Shown: positions 7,697 to 16,006 of the stretch, in pieces
How the letters are laid out: each line of letters opens with the position of its first letter
How positions within the stretch are numbered: the stretch's first letter is position 1
Notes under the pieces: model-generated
Database searches by the model: none
What the model saw: only the letters and a program-made list of their open reading frames with translations
What the model was told of the DNA's origin: nothing
Made by a program: the position numbers and the translations under genes
Assembly (NCBI GenBank): GCA_964621615.1
Contig: CAZUMW010000058.1
Span: 1 to 25,024 of the forward strand
Direction of reading: 5' to 3'
DNA length: 25,024 nt
Source of the DNA: CAZUMW01 sp964621615
Lineage (GTDB): Bacteria; Desulfobacterota; WTBG01; CAIYCZ01; CAIRTM01

Positions 7697-10681
7697 TCAA
7701 AGAGCATCGTCGCGCAATATGAGCCTGTCGATTTCGGCGATAATGTTTTTTTTGATCGTTTTCAGGTCATCGTCGATTGCGTAGGATTCGATAACCGGTA
7801 TCTCTCCTTTGTACAGATTGCCGGTGTTTGCATCGATTGTTACGAAGTCACCTTCCTGCAGATACGATCCGCCGAGGATTATTTCATCCTCCCTGCCTCC
7901 CTGCTCCCAGGCCACGTCAGTGAGGCAGGGCTTTCGCTCACCTATGGCGACAAGGGCTGCGTGTGAGGTGACCCCTCCCTCTTTTGAAATATAGCCGGCA
8001 CAGTTGCTCTGCGTCATGATGACCGACGGGGGCACATTGCTTGCAGTCAGAAACACCAGCGGACCCTCAAATTTTTCGATGTTTTTCTGATTTTTAACCA
8101 GCCTTCCGCTTACGGCGCCGCCGGTTACCGGCCGGCCGATGGCAAGCACCGGGGTGTTCTGAATTTTTTTTCTGTCCAGATAGGTGACAGTGATTTTTTT
8201 ATTGAGGCTGAACGCAGTCTTTTCTATGAGGTTGAAGATATTATAGATATGCTCGCGGAAAAAATCATAGCTGTTGCTCAGCGCCGCTGCAGGGGACTGG
8301 CGCAGCGTGCGTGACTGAACAACATACACCGTACCGCCCCTGATGGCAAATTCAATATCGGTGGGTGACTGCTGCAGGCGCTCATCGAAATATTTGAATT
8401 TTTCCAGCAGGCGGTACTGGCCCGGATATTTTTCAATAAATTCCCGTGTTGATTCCGGAGAAACCGTGCCGTCCGCAACGACATTGCCGAAGAACCCCTC
8501 TGCGAACTCAATCTGTCCGGGATGGATGGCGCCGATGTTTCCCGTATTGGGGTTTCTGGTGAAAAACACGCCGGAGCAGTCATGTTCCGACAGGATCGGC
8601 AGGCACTCCTGTACGAGACAGGCGGTCTGGAACGTGTCGGGAATTGAAAAGTTGCGCGCCTGCTTTTGGACGATTTCATTTTCATATGACTTGAATACCG
8701 CAATAACCGCGTTGTAGAGCTGTGTAAACGGATCCTCGGGTACCGCATCCGCACCGAGGCTGCTCTGTGATCTGATGACAAGCAGTATTCTGTCCGCATC
8801 CGACCGGATGGCGGCGATGTTGTTTTTGACAAGCTGCTCATATTTTTTCCCCCCGGCAGCCTTAATAATATCGTGCGTGTGCAGGCCGAGAACGCTTTGC
8901 GCATAGCTGAGAAGAAAGCTGATATAGGCCTGATATGCACGGTGCGGCTCATCGAGGCGGGAGCTCCACCGGTCGGCTATGTCCCTGTTTATGCCGATGT
9001 GGCTTATGGTGTCAAGCAGTCCCGGCATCGAGGTTACGCCGCCTGAGCGGGCCATCAGCAAAAGCGGTTGTGCTGAGCCGCCGAACGCTTTGCCGGTCCG
9101 CTGCTCCAATTCGTGTACAATGTCGCGGAGCTTCTGCTCCAATATGTGCAGGCGCTGCCTGTCATTCTGCAGCGCGTTCCAGGTAATCGTGCTGAATCCC
9201 GCGCCTTTGGGAATAGATATCCCCGCGAGGCGGTTTGCGGTTATAATTCCTGCGTTGCGTATTTGAGAAAATCCTTTGCCGCCCATATACTCAGGGCAGC
9301 AGAAAAAACTTTCATCCTGCGGAATGTCGGTGCCGAACCTGAACAGATAGTCCCCGATGGAAAATGCTGGGGTGCCGGAAAGTTTTTTTGTCAGCCTATG
9401 ATATACGCCGGTACTTTTTTCCTCCAGGTAGCGCTTCACGGTATTAATAAGGGTCCCGAGCAGATGCGTCGTTTTTTCACGGACAATATCATTGAGAAGC
9501 CGGTTCACGACGGTATAGTCCTCTGTATCACGCGCCCCTTCCGCATACAGATCCTTCAGGTACAGCAGATAATTTTCAAGCTGAGCATTCATCGCGTCGA
9601 TGATGGTGGGGATATAATCCATACTTTCCGGCTGATTATCGATTCGAGATGTTGTGCGCTCGAGCAGAAAGGCAAAGCGCTCCAGATGCTTTGTGCCGTG
9701 TCCCACAGCTCTGGTGCACAGGGCCAGGTTGAACAGCAGCTCAAGAGCCTGCCGGAAATTCGTGTCGTTAATAATGCTGAACTGTATATTTACCAGGTTT
9801 GAGTAGTGGATAAACGAGATGTCCTCAAGAAGAGCATCAATTGTGATAAAGCGAAACAGCAGAGAGCCTTTGCTGTTAATGTCCCCCTCGGCGGTTTCCT
9901 CAATGAGCTTTTTCAGGTAAAACCGTACCCGCCCCATATCGATATCATCCCATTTGAGAGACTCAAGCTGGCGATAAAACGTCTGGAAGGTGCTCTGGTA
10001 TATCCTGTAGGACCGTACTGAGCTCAGGCCGGTTTTGCTCAGGTCCTCCAGTATACATCTCAGCACATCGACGAACTCTTTACGGGAAAGCGCATTTTTA
10101 TCCGACCAGGCACGCTTCAGCTTGTCTTTCAGCCCAAGAAGCTCTGCAAACAGTTCTGAGCCAAGCATTTCTTTTTTTTCATGGGCCGGGGCTTCTATGA
10201 TAAGGCTGCCGTCGATAAGGGCTGTTTTTTTTTCTGATTGTAAAAAAGAATGCAGGTGCTCGATTTTGGCGACAACTTTTCCCGAAAGGTGCTGGTGAAC
10301 CAGCTTGCGGATGTCTGCAGCGATGGATTTGAATGTGGAATTGTGCCGATAGGCTGCATCAAAGTCATGCGTGATGTCGCGAAGCTCGGCAATGCTTATG
10401 CCGAAAATCTGAAATTTCGGGATGTGTTTAACGATTTCGCGTATAAGAGGATAGAGCTCTTCAAAATCATCACCGCGGTAGCGGTTCAGGTACGAGACAA
10501 CGGTTGCTTCAAGGCCTGAAATTGCCTCTGTGCGCGAGCCGGAAAGCTGATGGCGTGTGCGGATGTAAACGATAATCTCAACCAGGCGCTGACGGATGCT
10601 GTGCAGGTCTCGGCTGTTTTGTAAATTGTCGAGCACTGCCCCGATATCATCTGCCAGCCTGAAACCGCGCATCTGCTCCAT
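7697..10681 (-). CDS. PPDK-like PEP/pyruvate-binding protein lacking the C-terminal barrel
   Basis: A 994-residue cytosolic protein. Residues about 460-800 form a pyruvate phosphate dikinase-type ATP-grasp domain: RSGGVTSMPGLLDT at 545-558, GVFFTRNPNTG at 704-714, DIEFAI...VYVVQSRTLR at 775-794. Residues about 845-960 are the swivelling phospho-histidine domain with catalytic His907 in GGVTSHAAL. The chain ends about 30 residues later, so the C-terminal TIM barrel that binds PEP/pyruvate in PPDK and PEP synthase is absent. The first ~440 residues are helical and match nothing I recognise. It could transfer phosphate from ATP to a substrate held by the N-terminal region, as rifampicin phosphotransferase does with a different domain order. 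The start is supported by AAAGGA five bases before the ATG. Monocistronic; divergent from the lyase gene. Confidence 0.85.
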   Translation of the reverse strand: MEQMRGFRLADDIGAVLDNLQNSRDLHSIRQRLVEIIVYIRTRHQLSGSRTEAISGLEATVVSYLNRYRGDDFEELYPLIREIVKHIPKFQIFGISIAELRDITHDFDAAYRHNSTFKSIAADIRKLVHQHLSGKVVAKIEHLHSFLQSEKKTALIDGSLIIEAPAHEKKEMLGSELFAELLGLKDKLKRAWSDKNALSRKEFVDVLRCILEDLSKTGLSSVRSYRIYQSTFQTFYRQLESLKWDDIDMGRVRFYLKKLIEETAEGDINSKGSLLFRFITIDALLEDISFIHYSNLVNIQFSIINDTNFRQALELLFNLALCTRAVGHGTKHLERFAFLLERTTSRIDNQPESMDYIPTIIDAMNAQLENYLLYLKDLYAEGARDTEDYTVVNRLLNDIVREKTTHLLGTLINTVKRYLEEKSTGVYHRLTKKLSGTPAFSIGDYLFRFGTDIPQDESFFCCPEYMGGKGFSQIRNAGIITANRLAGISIPKGAGFSTITWNALQNDRQRLHILEQKLRDIVHELEQRTGKAFGGSAQPLLLMARSGGVTSMPGLLDTISHIGINRDIADRWSSRLDEPHRAYQAYISFLLSYAQSVLGLHTHDIIKAAGGKKYEQLVKNNIAAIRSDADRILLVIRSQSSLGADAVPEDPFTQLYNAVIAVFKSYENEIVQKQARNFSIPDTFQTACLVQECLPILSEHDCSGVFFTRNPNTGNIGAIHPGQIEFAEGFFGNVVADGTVSPESTREFIEKYPGQYRLLEKFKYFDERLQQSPTDIEFAIRGGTVYVVQSRTLRQSPAAALSNSYDFFREHIYNIFNLIEKTAFSLNKKITVTYLDRKKIQNTPVLAIGRPVTGGAVSGRLVKNQKNIEKFEGPLVFLTASNVPPSVIMTQSNCAGYISKEGGVTSHAALVAIGERKPCLTDVAWEQGGREDEIILGGSYLQEGDFVTIDANTGNLYKGEIPVIESYAIDDDLKTIKKNIIAEIDRLILRDDAL

Positions 10682-10889
10682 GGTGGTCCTTTCGGCGGGG
10701 TTGAAAAATACCCGCCTCTATAGCTGTCGCTTGTTTGTCACTTGATCGCGCCTATTATATCACGCAGGATATGCCGATTGGTATGATATTTTTTATTTCA
10801 TACATATACAGTTGCTGGTACCATACATGAAACGAAACCAGACACGATTTCGATTCTGAAAAAAAATGACATAAAAAGGGGGCCTGCTT

Positions 10890-11771
10890 ATGTCACGACA
10901 GCTTCACGCAGCACAGCGCCTGAGAGCGCTGCTTGATGAATCCGGGCTGCGCATTATGCCCTGCTGCCACGATGCGCTCAGCGCAAAGCTGATTCAGCAG
11001 AGCGGCTTTCCGCTGACTTTCATGAGCGGGTTCGGTGTTTCTGCGTCCCGCCTGGGAATGCCGGACACCGGTCTTATTTCATATGGGGAGATGATCCAGC
11101 AGGGAGCCGATGTGTGCGCTGCAGCCGATATACCCGTCATCGGCGATGGGGATACAGGATACGGGAATGCGGTGAATGTGCAAAGGACAGTCGCCGGCTA
11201 TGCACGGGCGGGGTTTGCCGGTATTATGCTGGAAGACCAGCGTGCGCCGAAACGCTGCGGCCATACGGGCGGAAAAGCGGTTGTGTCGAGACACGAAGCC
11301 CTTGCACGAATACGCGCGGCGATTGAAGTTCGAGATGATTTGCAGAGCGACGGCGGTGATATTGTCATCATGGCGCGCACCGATGCCCGCGCAGAACATG
11401 GGCTGGATGAAGCAATTGAGCGGGCCCGGATTTTCCGGCAATTGGGTGCCGATATATTGTTTGTCGAAGCGCCGCACTCTGCGGAGGAATTGCGCACAGT
11501 TGCCCGTGAGCTTGAGGGCCCCCTGCTGGTGAATATGATTGCGCAGGGTAAAACGCCGGTTTTGCCGCCTTCCGAGCTTGAGCAGATGGGCTACCGGATC
11601 GCTGCATATCCGCTGACGCTGCTGTCCGCGGCACTATACGCAATGCGGGATGCGCTCGTTTCATTGCGGGGCGGCGCGGAGCCGGAACATACGCTTGATT
11701 TCGAAGAGCTGAAGAGGATCGTCGGCTTTGATGACTATGACCGGGCGCTCAACCGGCTTGAAGGGGAGTGA
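10890..11771 (+). CDS. Isocitrate lyase/PEP mutase superfamily enzyme
   Basis: A 293-residue (beta/alpha)8 enzyme. Mg-binding signature GDGDTGYGN is at 85-93 and the loop signature PKRCGHTGGK at 120-129 carries Cys123, the catalytic cysteine of the C-C bond lyases (isocitrate, methylisocitrate and dimethylmalate lyase), rather than the Asn/Ser of PEP mutases. ARTDA follows at 162-166. Length and sequence fit methylisocitrate lyase-like or 2,3-dimethylmalate lyase-like members. No other methylcitrate-cycle or glyoxylate genes are nearby, so the substrate cannot be fixed. AGGGGG lies 7 bases before the ATG. It is divergent from the PPDK-like gene and convergent with the DUF190 gene. Confidence 0.87.
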   Translation: MSRQLHAAQRLRALLDESGLRIMPCCHDALSAKLIQQSGFPLTFMSGFGVSASRLGMPDTGLISYGEMIQQGADVCAAADIPVIGDGDTGYGNAVNVQRTVAGYARAGFAGIMLEDQRAPKRCGHTGGKAVVSRHEALARIRAAIEVRDDLQSDGGDIVIMARTDARAEHGLDEAIERARIFRQLGADILFVEAPHSAEELRTVARELEGPLLVNMIAQGKTPVLPPSELEQMGYRIAAYPLTLLSAALYAMRDALVSLRGGAEPEHTLDFEELKRIVGFDDYDRALNRLEGE

Positions 11772-11783
11772 TTTGAGCGGGTG

Positions 11784-11809
11784 AGCCCGCACGCTTATGC
11801 GTTCGGGCT
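11784..11809. terminator. Hairpin between convergent genes
   Basis: AGCCCG-C-ACGC, loop TTAT, GCGT-T-CGGGCT: a 10-bp stem with one mismatch that overlaps the last codons of the DUF190 gene and lies 13 bp after the stop of the lyase gene. A second nested option, GCGGG-TGAG-CCCGC (11777-11790), precedes it. There is no T-tract, so intrinsic termination is uncertain, but the place between convergent genes fits a shared 3' end. Confidence 0.45.
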
Positions 11810-12130
11810 TCGGTAGAATCTGACTTCAATATTTTCCACAGTAGCGAGCCCCTCTTCTATGGCAGGGTCGACAATGCCGAGAAATTGTTCAATTTTATCC
11901 TCTGTATCGACAAGCTCGATAATAATTGGAAGATCCTGGGACAAGCGGAGTATTTTTGCCGTGTGCATGCGGCTGTGAGCTCCGAACCCCTCGAGCCCCC
12001 GTACAACCGTTGCACCGGCCATCTTTGTCTCACGTGCCCGGCGGACGATCCATTCGTACAGAGGAATTCCCTCGTATGAGTCGGATTCGCCGATAAAAAT
12101 ACGAAGCAGTTTTCCCCGCTTTTTTTCCAT
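11795..12130 (-). CDS. DUF190 protein, partner of the fluoride channel
   Basis: A 111-residue cytosolic protein of the DUF190 family, which has a ferredoxin-like, PII-like fold. Typical features seen: an N-terminal LLRIFIGES strand, a YEWIVRRARE helix, GATVVRGLEGFG, then LPIIIELVDTEDKIEQFL. These proteins are commonly encoded next to CrcB and are thought to modulate fluoride export, though the mechanism is not established. Its ATG lies 3 bp after the crcB stop, and the G-rich end of crcB (GGGGGGAT) supplies the ribosome site, so the two genes are coupled. Confidence 0.88.
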   Translation of the reverse strand: MEKKRGKLLRIFIGESDSYEGIPLYEWIVRRARETKMAGATVVRGLEGFGAHSRMHTAKILRLSQDLPIIIELVDTEDKIEQFLGIVDPAIEEGLATVENIEVRFYRSPNA

Positions 12131-12133
12131 GAG

Positions 12134-12517
12134 CTATCCCCCCGGAAGTGATGCCGCGTAACCGAGCCAAACTGCACCGAGGCCCAGCGTCACATGCAGC
12201 AGCACAGAGACAAATGACCACACAAATTCACCGTCGCGCATCAGCGACAGCGCTTCATAGCCGAATGTGGAAAATGTTGTGAATCCTCCCAGCAGTCCGA
12301 TCATAAGAAAAAGCCGCACCGGCGGTGCAAACAGCTGAACATTTTCCGCATAGCCGCCCATGAGCCCGATACACAGGCATCCCAGCACGTTTACCCCAAG
12401 CGTTCCCAGAGGAAAAAAGATGCCCGGAGCAAGGCTCTGCAGCCATCCCGACAGCATGTAGCGCATAACCGCGCCGATAAAGCCTCCGCAGCCGACAAGA
12501 ATAATATTATACATCAT
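12134..12517 (-). CDS. crcB: Fluoride channel CrcB/Fluc
   Basis: A 127-residue inner-membrane protein with four hydrophobic segments, the standard size of a Fluc subunit. Diagnostic motifs: GGFIGAVMRY near the N-terminus, GTLGVNVLGC with the conserved Asn43, and GGFTTFSTFGYE at 77-88, whose Phe residues line the fluoride pore and whose centre holds the structural Na+ site. It functions as an antiparallel dimer that lets fluoride leave the cytoplasm. First gene of a two-gene unit with DUF190. The promoter lies only about 35 bp upstream, which leaves no room for the fluoride riboswitch that often controls this gene. Confidence 0.93.
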   Translation of the reverse strand: MMYNIILVGCGGFIGAVMRYMLSGWLQSLAPGIFFPLGTLGVNVLGCLCIGLMGGYAENVQLFAPPVRLFLMIGLLGGFTTFSTFGYEALSLMRDGEFVWSFVSVLLHVTLGLGAVWLGYAASLPGG

Positions 12518-12551
12518 GGATACCTGTTTTTTTCATATTCCGGCGGGCTGT

Positions 12552-12579
12552 ATTGTATCGCTCAGGCCGTGTTTGTCAA
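12552..12579 (-). promoter_or_regulatory. Near-consensus sigma70 promoter of crcB
   Basis: On the minus strand: TTGACA (12579-12574), a 16-bp spacer, TACAAT (12557-12552). The start of transcription should fall near 12545, giving a leader of under 30 nt before the crcB ATG. Confidence 0.75.
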
Positions 12580-12613
12580 GAAAATCAGCTGAAGTCGAGC
12601 GGCGCATACAGAA

Positions 12614-12650
12614 AGAAAAACGCCCTGTGTCCATTCTGAGCGGACACAGA
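12614..12650 (-). terminator. Rho-independent terminator downstream of the porin gene
   Basis: Read on the minus strand: CTGTGTCC (12649-12642), a nine-base loop, GGACACAG (12632-12625), then GGGCG and a GTTTTTC run. Stem and T-run fit an intrinsic terminator for the porin transcript, placed beyond the palindromic repeat and before the crcB promoter. Confidence 0.7.
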
Positions 12651-12695
12651 GCGCGGGGCTTCAGAATTAATGGCTCCGAAAAAAGTTTCGTTTGG

Positions 12696-12783
12696 TGTCA
12701 TTGCGAGCGAAGCGAAGCAATCTCGTCCGTTGTAATTACTGGAAAAAACGAGATTGCTTCGTCGTTACACTCCTCGCAAGGAC
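12696..12783. repeat. Dispersed palindromic repeat (GCGAAGCAATCTC type)
   Basis: A non-coding inverted repeat with perfect inner arms GAAGCAATCTCGT (12714-12726) and ACGAGATTGCTTC (12748-12760), and imperfect outer arms starting GTGTCATTGCGAG and ending CTCGCAAGGAC. Elements with this wording (TCATTGCGAGGAGC...GAAGCAATCTC) are scattered in many copies through genomes of Desulfobacterota and related phyla. It lies in the 311-bp gap between the porin and crcB; that gap otherwise holds the terminator and the crcB promoter. Confidence 0.75.
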
Positions 12784-12828
12784 GCGATTTTTGACTTTTT
12801 ACAGAACCGTCAGAATTGAATCGGTCTG

Positions 12829-14154
12829 CTAGAATGCTACATGGGCACGGACGCCGACAATGTACACCGTGTCCGAGTCGTAGCCCGCCATGTTTTCAAT
12901 CAGCTGGGCATCGGGGGTAATGGACAGATGGTCATTGACCTGAACCCGGTAATAGAGCTCTGCAACGTGCTCTGCGGGGTTTGTGTCGAAGCCTGACCGC
13001 CTGCGTACGGTTTTGCCCCACCAGGTGGTTCGCTCATTATAGCGCTGGGTGTCCCGGTAGTCCTCGCTTGTGTCCGAGCGGGCATAGGCCATACCAAGCA
13101 TATCGTTTTCCCTTCCCCACAAACGGCCGTCGAACTGGAGGCCGCCGCTCCAGGCGTATTCTACGGGATAAATATCGTCATCCTGCCAGCCGAAGCGGCC
13201 GAACAGCGCAATGTCTTTGGTAAGCTCCTGGTCTATGCTCAGGCCGATGCCGTACACATCGTCATCGTCATCCTTCGGATCGTCGATTTCATAATGCTCG
13301 AATGTGTTCAGCCACCCGTAAATACGGTAATTTCCTTTCAGCTCACCGAAGGAGGGGTGAAAGCCTGCCTCGAGAATATACAGGTTTTCATCAAAGATAT
13401 CCTCGAAATCACCATCCTCTTCCACATATCCGAAGTTTATGTCGAAGGTGTCTGTAGGGCGCACGGCAATGCGAAGCCCGTAGGTGAAGTCATCTTCGTC
13501 GTAGTCGCCGGGCAGGTCTATGGCCAGGTTATTGACAAACGCGCGGTTCAGAAACTGGCTTTCCTCGTCGTTTGCAACAGCATTTGTGTCGAACCAGCGG
13601 CGAAGGTCAAGCTTTCCTGCAGTAATGGCGACCATGTTATCGAACAGTTTGTGCTCATACCAGATTTCCGAAACTTTCACATCGGCGTCATCGCCGATTG
13701 CCTCATCGTTCGGGTAGCCGAATGCGGTCTGCTCGTCATTAACGCCTTCACCTTCACCGGCCTCAAGCAGCAGAAGCGCTTTCCCGTTTTCGCCTATTTT
13801 TGAACTGATTTCTACATCAACGGTGTACTGTGCGTCCCAGTCATCGCCGCGCCGCGGCACGCCGCGGACTTCGTCATAGTTATCGTCATTGTTGTGAATA
13901 CCCTGCACTACCGATGTTGCGTCCACGCTGATCTCCAGGTCAGACACAACCCGCTTCAGGCTTTCGAGCTTTTTCAGATCCGCGGAGTGTCCCTCAATCG
14001 CCTGTTCCTGGTTCTGCAGTTTCTGCTCCAGCTGTTTGATCCGTGATTTGAGCATGTTCAGCTCATCCATGACCTCGTCTGCACGTGACAGGCCGGGCTG
14101 GCACATACATATGGCAAGTACAAGTACTGTTAGCAAACTTATTTTCCCTTTCAT
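12829..14154 (-). CDS. Outer-membrane porin with N-terminal coiled coil
   Basis: About 440 residues. A signal peptide (hydrophobic LLTVLVLAICMCQPGLSRA) is followed by a heptad-rich coiled coil (about residues 30-75: ELNMLKSRIKQLEQKLQNQ), then many alternating amphipathic strands with aromatic girdles and a terminal Phe (VRAHVAF), the outer-membrane insertion signal. The barrel resembles OprB-type carbohydrate porins and related deltaproteobacterial porins; the coiled coil recalls SLH/Omp-alpha-like stalks. Loops are very acidic (DDPKDDDDD). Two ATGs are present; GGGAG abuts the first (14160) but sits 6 bases before the second (14154), so the second is chosen. Substrate unknown; phosphate or sugar selectivity cannot be read from sequence. 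Confidence 0.8.
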   Translation of the reverse strand: MKGKISLLTVLVLAICMCQPGLSRADEVMDELNMLKSRIKQLEQKLQNQEQAIEGHSADLKKLESLKRVVSDLEISVDATSVVQGIHNNDDNYDEVRGVPRRGDDWDAQYTVDVEISSKIGENGKALLLLEAGEGEGVNDEQTAFGYPNDEAIGDDADVKVSEIWYEHKLFDNMVAITAGKLDLRRWFDTNAVANDEESQFLNRAFVNNLAIDLPGDYDEDDFTYGLRIAVRPTDTFDINFGYVEEDGDFEDIFDENLYILEAGFHPSFGELKGNYRIYGWLNTFEHYEIDDPKDDDDDVYGIGLSIDQELTKDIALFGRFGWQDDDIYPVEYAWSGGLQFDGRLWGRENDMLGMAYARSDTSEDYRDTQRYNERTTWWGKTVRRRSGFDTNPAEHVAELYYRVQVNDHLSITPDAQLIENMAGYDSDTVYIVGVRAHVAF

Positions 14155-14160
14155 GTTCAT

Positions 14161-14455
14161 CTCCCTTGTTCATTAATTTAATAAGATTTTTTCAGGGGCG
14201 GCATCAGCAATTTCTTTTTTAACGGTACGAGGCTGTCTTTTGAAGCGTACGATGCACGTTTTCCTTGTAAAACCACCCCCTTTCCTGTTGGTTTTAAGCT
14301 ATAGACAACTTAATACCCGTTGTATTAACGGGGCATTAATCTATTGTTAAATTTGATGTATTCTGTAATTTTTATTGCTTAGCTCTGCAGATAGGCCTGA
14401 GGGGGGGTATGTAATTACATGAAGCAGCAGAAATGGTATATTTTTTTTGAATGTC
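14161..14455. other. Long A/T-rich leader region upstream of the porin
   Basis: A non-coding gap (353 bp to the next gene, including its terminator). It holds a dyad TTAATACCCGTT-GTATT-AACGGGGCATTAA (14310-14339), an AAAACC/GGTTTT inverted pair around 14270-14296 and a perfect 12-bp palindrome ATGTAATTACAT (14409-14420). No clear promoter boxes stand out. The dyad lies about 155 bp before the porin start and is the best operator or leader-RNA structure candidate. Confidence 0.4.
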
Positions 14456-14488
14456 AAAAAAGCGATGCGGCAACAAGAGTGCCGTATC
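14456..14488 (-). terminator. Rho-independent terminator of the GGDEF gene
   Basis: Minus strand: GATACGGCA (14488-14480), a seven-base loop, TGCCGCATC (14472-14464), GC, then six T (14461-14456). It is 25 bp past the stop codon. Confidence 0.8.
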
Positions 14489-14513
14489 AAGCAGGCGAGA
14501 CTGTGTAAAGGGC

Positions 14514-15998
14514 TTATGCTTTTTTCCCGGCGGATTTTCCCGGCGGATTTTTCGGGGCTGTGCGTTTTATTTTTTCGTTAAGCTCTTTGTTTTTCTGCTC
14601 ATATGAGGAAAGGGTTTCTTCGAGCTTGCGTATTTTCTGCCTCAGCTTGGCGGCATCGTCGGAGAGGCGGTCCTGCACGTCACCGTAGTATGTGCACCGG
14701 TTTCTGCCGTCCTCCTTGCTGGCGTAGAGGGCCTGGTCCGCTCTGTCGATAGCATCCATGACCGAGTGCATGTGGGTCTCAAACTCTGCATACCCGATGG
14801 ATATGGTAATCGCATATTCGGTATCATCGATAATATAGCGCTCCTGCTCGATGCGGCTGCGGAGCTTCTCCAGAATCGCAGCGGTCTGCTTGCCGTCGTA
14901 CCCGTAAAACACCCCGGCAAATTCTTCGCCGCCGTAGCGGTATGCATACGGGATCTCCTCTTTAATGATCTGTGCGGTGGACTTAAGTATCTTGTCTCCC
15001 ACCGGATGGCCGTATGTGTCATTAAGCGCTTTGAAGCGGTCAATATCCATCATGGCAATAAAAAGGCTCTTTGTGCCCTTTTTAAACTGTTTGAACATTC
15101 GCCCCATCTGTTCATTGAGCTTTCGCTTGTTATACAGGCCGGTAAGGTCATCGATGTATACTTTGCGCGCCCGGAGCCGTGCACGGTTTGCCTCGATGAT
15201 CCGGGCAAGCACCGGTGTGATGCGCTCGACGCGCTTTTTCCAGCGGTGCTTGTCGAAATTTTCTGTGATCTGCCGGATAACCTTGTAATGTCCGATCTGC
15301 ACGTCTTCGACAACCATGGGAACCTCGAGCGATGTTTCCTGAACCTCCTGGAAGGTCAGCCGGCTTACCGCCCGGGGGGCGGCATGCAGATGCTCGTCAT
15401 CCTTGTTGTATGTGAAGGTCTGCCCGTCTATTTTGAGCTCTGCAGAGAGAAATTTGTCTTCATCGAATAAAAATATTTCAAGCTGCTTTGCTTCAAGAAA
15501 AGCCATGACCTTTTTCATGGCGGATTCGAACGGATCCAGAACAATGCCGACCAGAAATTTGAAAAGCTCCATTTCCTCTTCCACGTGTTCAAGCTCGGCA
15601 ACATGCGATACCTGGGACTCAATCAGCTCGTGCTTTATCTGTTCGAGGCACCAGTTTTTCAGCGCCGACATTTCGGCTTCTTTTTTGTAAAAAATATGCG
15701 AAAGGACAATAGAGGCAAGCTTTTTGTATACGCGGGGAATCTTATCCCTGTTTTTCCCGACCAGATTCCCGAGCCGGCCCTGCTCAAGGCACTCAATCAG
15801 CTCCGCGCCGAAGATGTCTTTAATCTGTACAATATATTCCTGGGGAATGCCGCGTGAGAAATCGAGCGCGACACGGTCTTCTATTTCGCGAAGCTTGTTT
15901 TGAAAATGGTGCAGGAACGATTCTGAAAAAGGAGTGGCGTTAACGCGCACCTCAATTTCCCGTGCAATTTCCTGGACAATCGACCGGGCGTTTTTCAT
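14514..15998 (-). CDS. Soluble GGDEF diguanylate cyclase
   Basis: A 494-residue cytosolic protein with no signal peptide or membrane segment. The GGDEF domain spans about 280-440: DDLTGLYNKRKL at 283-294, DIDRFKALNDTYGH at 318-331, and active site RYGGEEF with GGEEF at 356-360, so c-di-GMP synthesis from two GTP is expected. The inhibitory RxxD I-site expected at 347-350 reads EEIP, so product feedback is probably lost. Residues 1-280 are helical with a mixed region (about 140-250) that may be a sensory domain I do not recognise. A coiled coil (450-478) and a Lys/Pro-rich tail (KRTAPKNPPGKSAGKKA) follow the catalytic domain. It may be coupled to a short ORF ending 8 bp upstream. Confidence 0.9.
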   Translation of the reverse strand: MKNARSIVQEIAREIEVRVNATPFSESFLHHFQNKLREIEDRVALDFSRGIPQEYIVQIKDIFGAELIECLEQGRLGNLVGKNRDKIPRVYKKLASIVLSHIFYKKEAEMSALKNWCLEQIKHELIESQVSHVAELEHVEEEMELFKFLVGIVLDPFESAMKKVMAFLEAKQLEIFLFDEDKFLSAELKIDGQTFTYNKDDEHLHAAPRAVSRLTFQEVQETSLEVPMVVEDVQIGHYKVIRQITENFDKHRWKKRVERITPVLARIIEANRARLRARKVYIDDLTGLYNKRKLNEQMGRMFKQFKKGTKSLFIAMMDIDRFKALNDTYGHPVGDKILKSTAQIIKEEIPYAYRYGGEEFAGVFYGYDGKQTAAILEKLRSRIEQERYIIDDTEYAITISIGYAEFETHMHSVMDAIDRADQALYASKEDGRNRCTYYGDVQDRLSDDAAKLRQKIRKLEETLSSYEQKNKELNEKIKRTAPKNPPGKSAGKKA

Positions 15999-16006
15999 GT
16001 CTGCGC

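Noticed and set aside
9113..9802. 229-codon plus-strand reading frame
   Set aside because: Antisense to the ATP-grasp part of the PPDK-like gene, whose conserved motifs prove the minus strand is coding.
12518..12700. Fluoride riboswitch upstream of crcB
   Set aside because: The promoter is about 35 bp from the ATG and no aptamer-like sequence is present between them.
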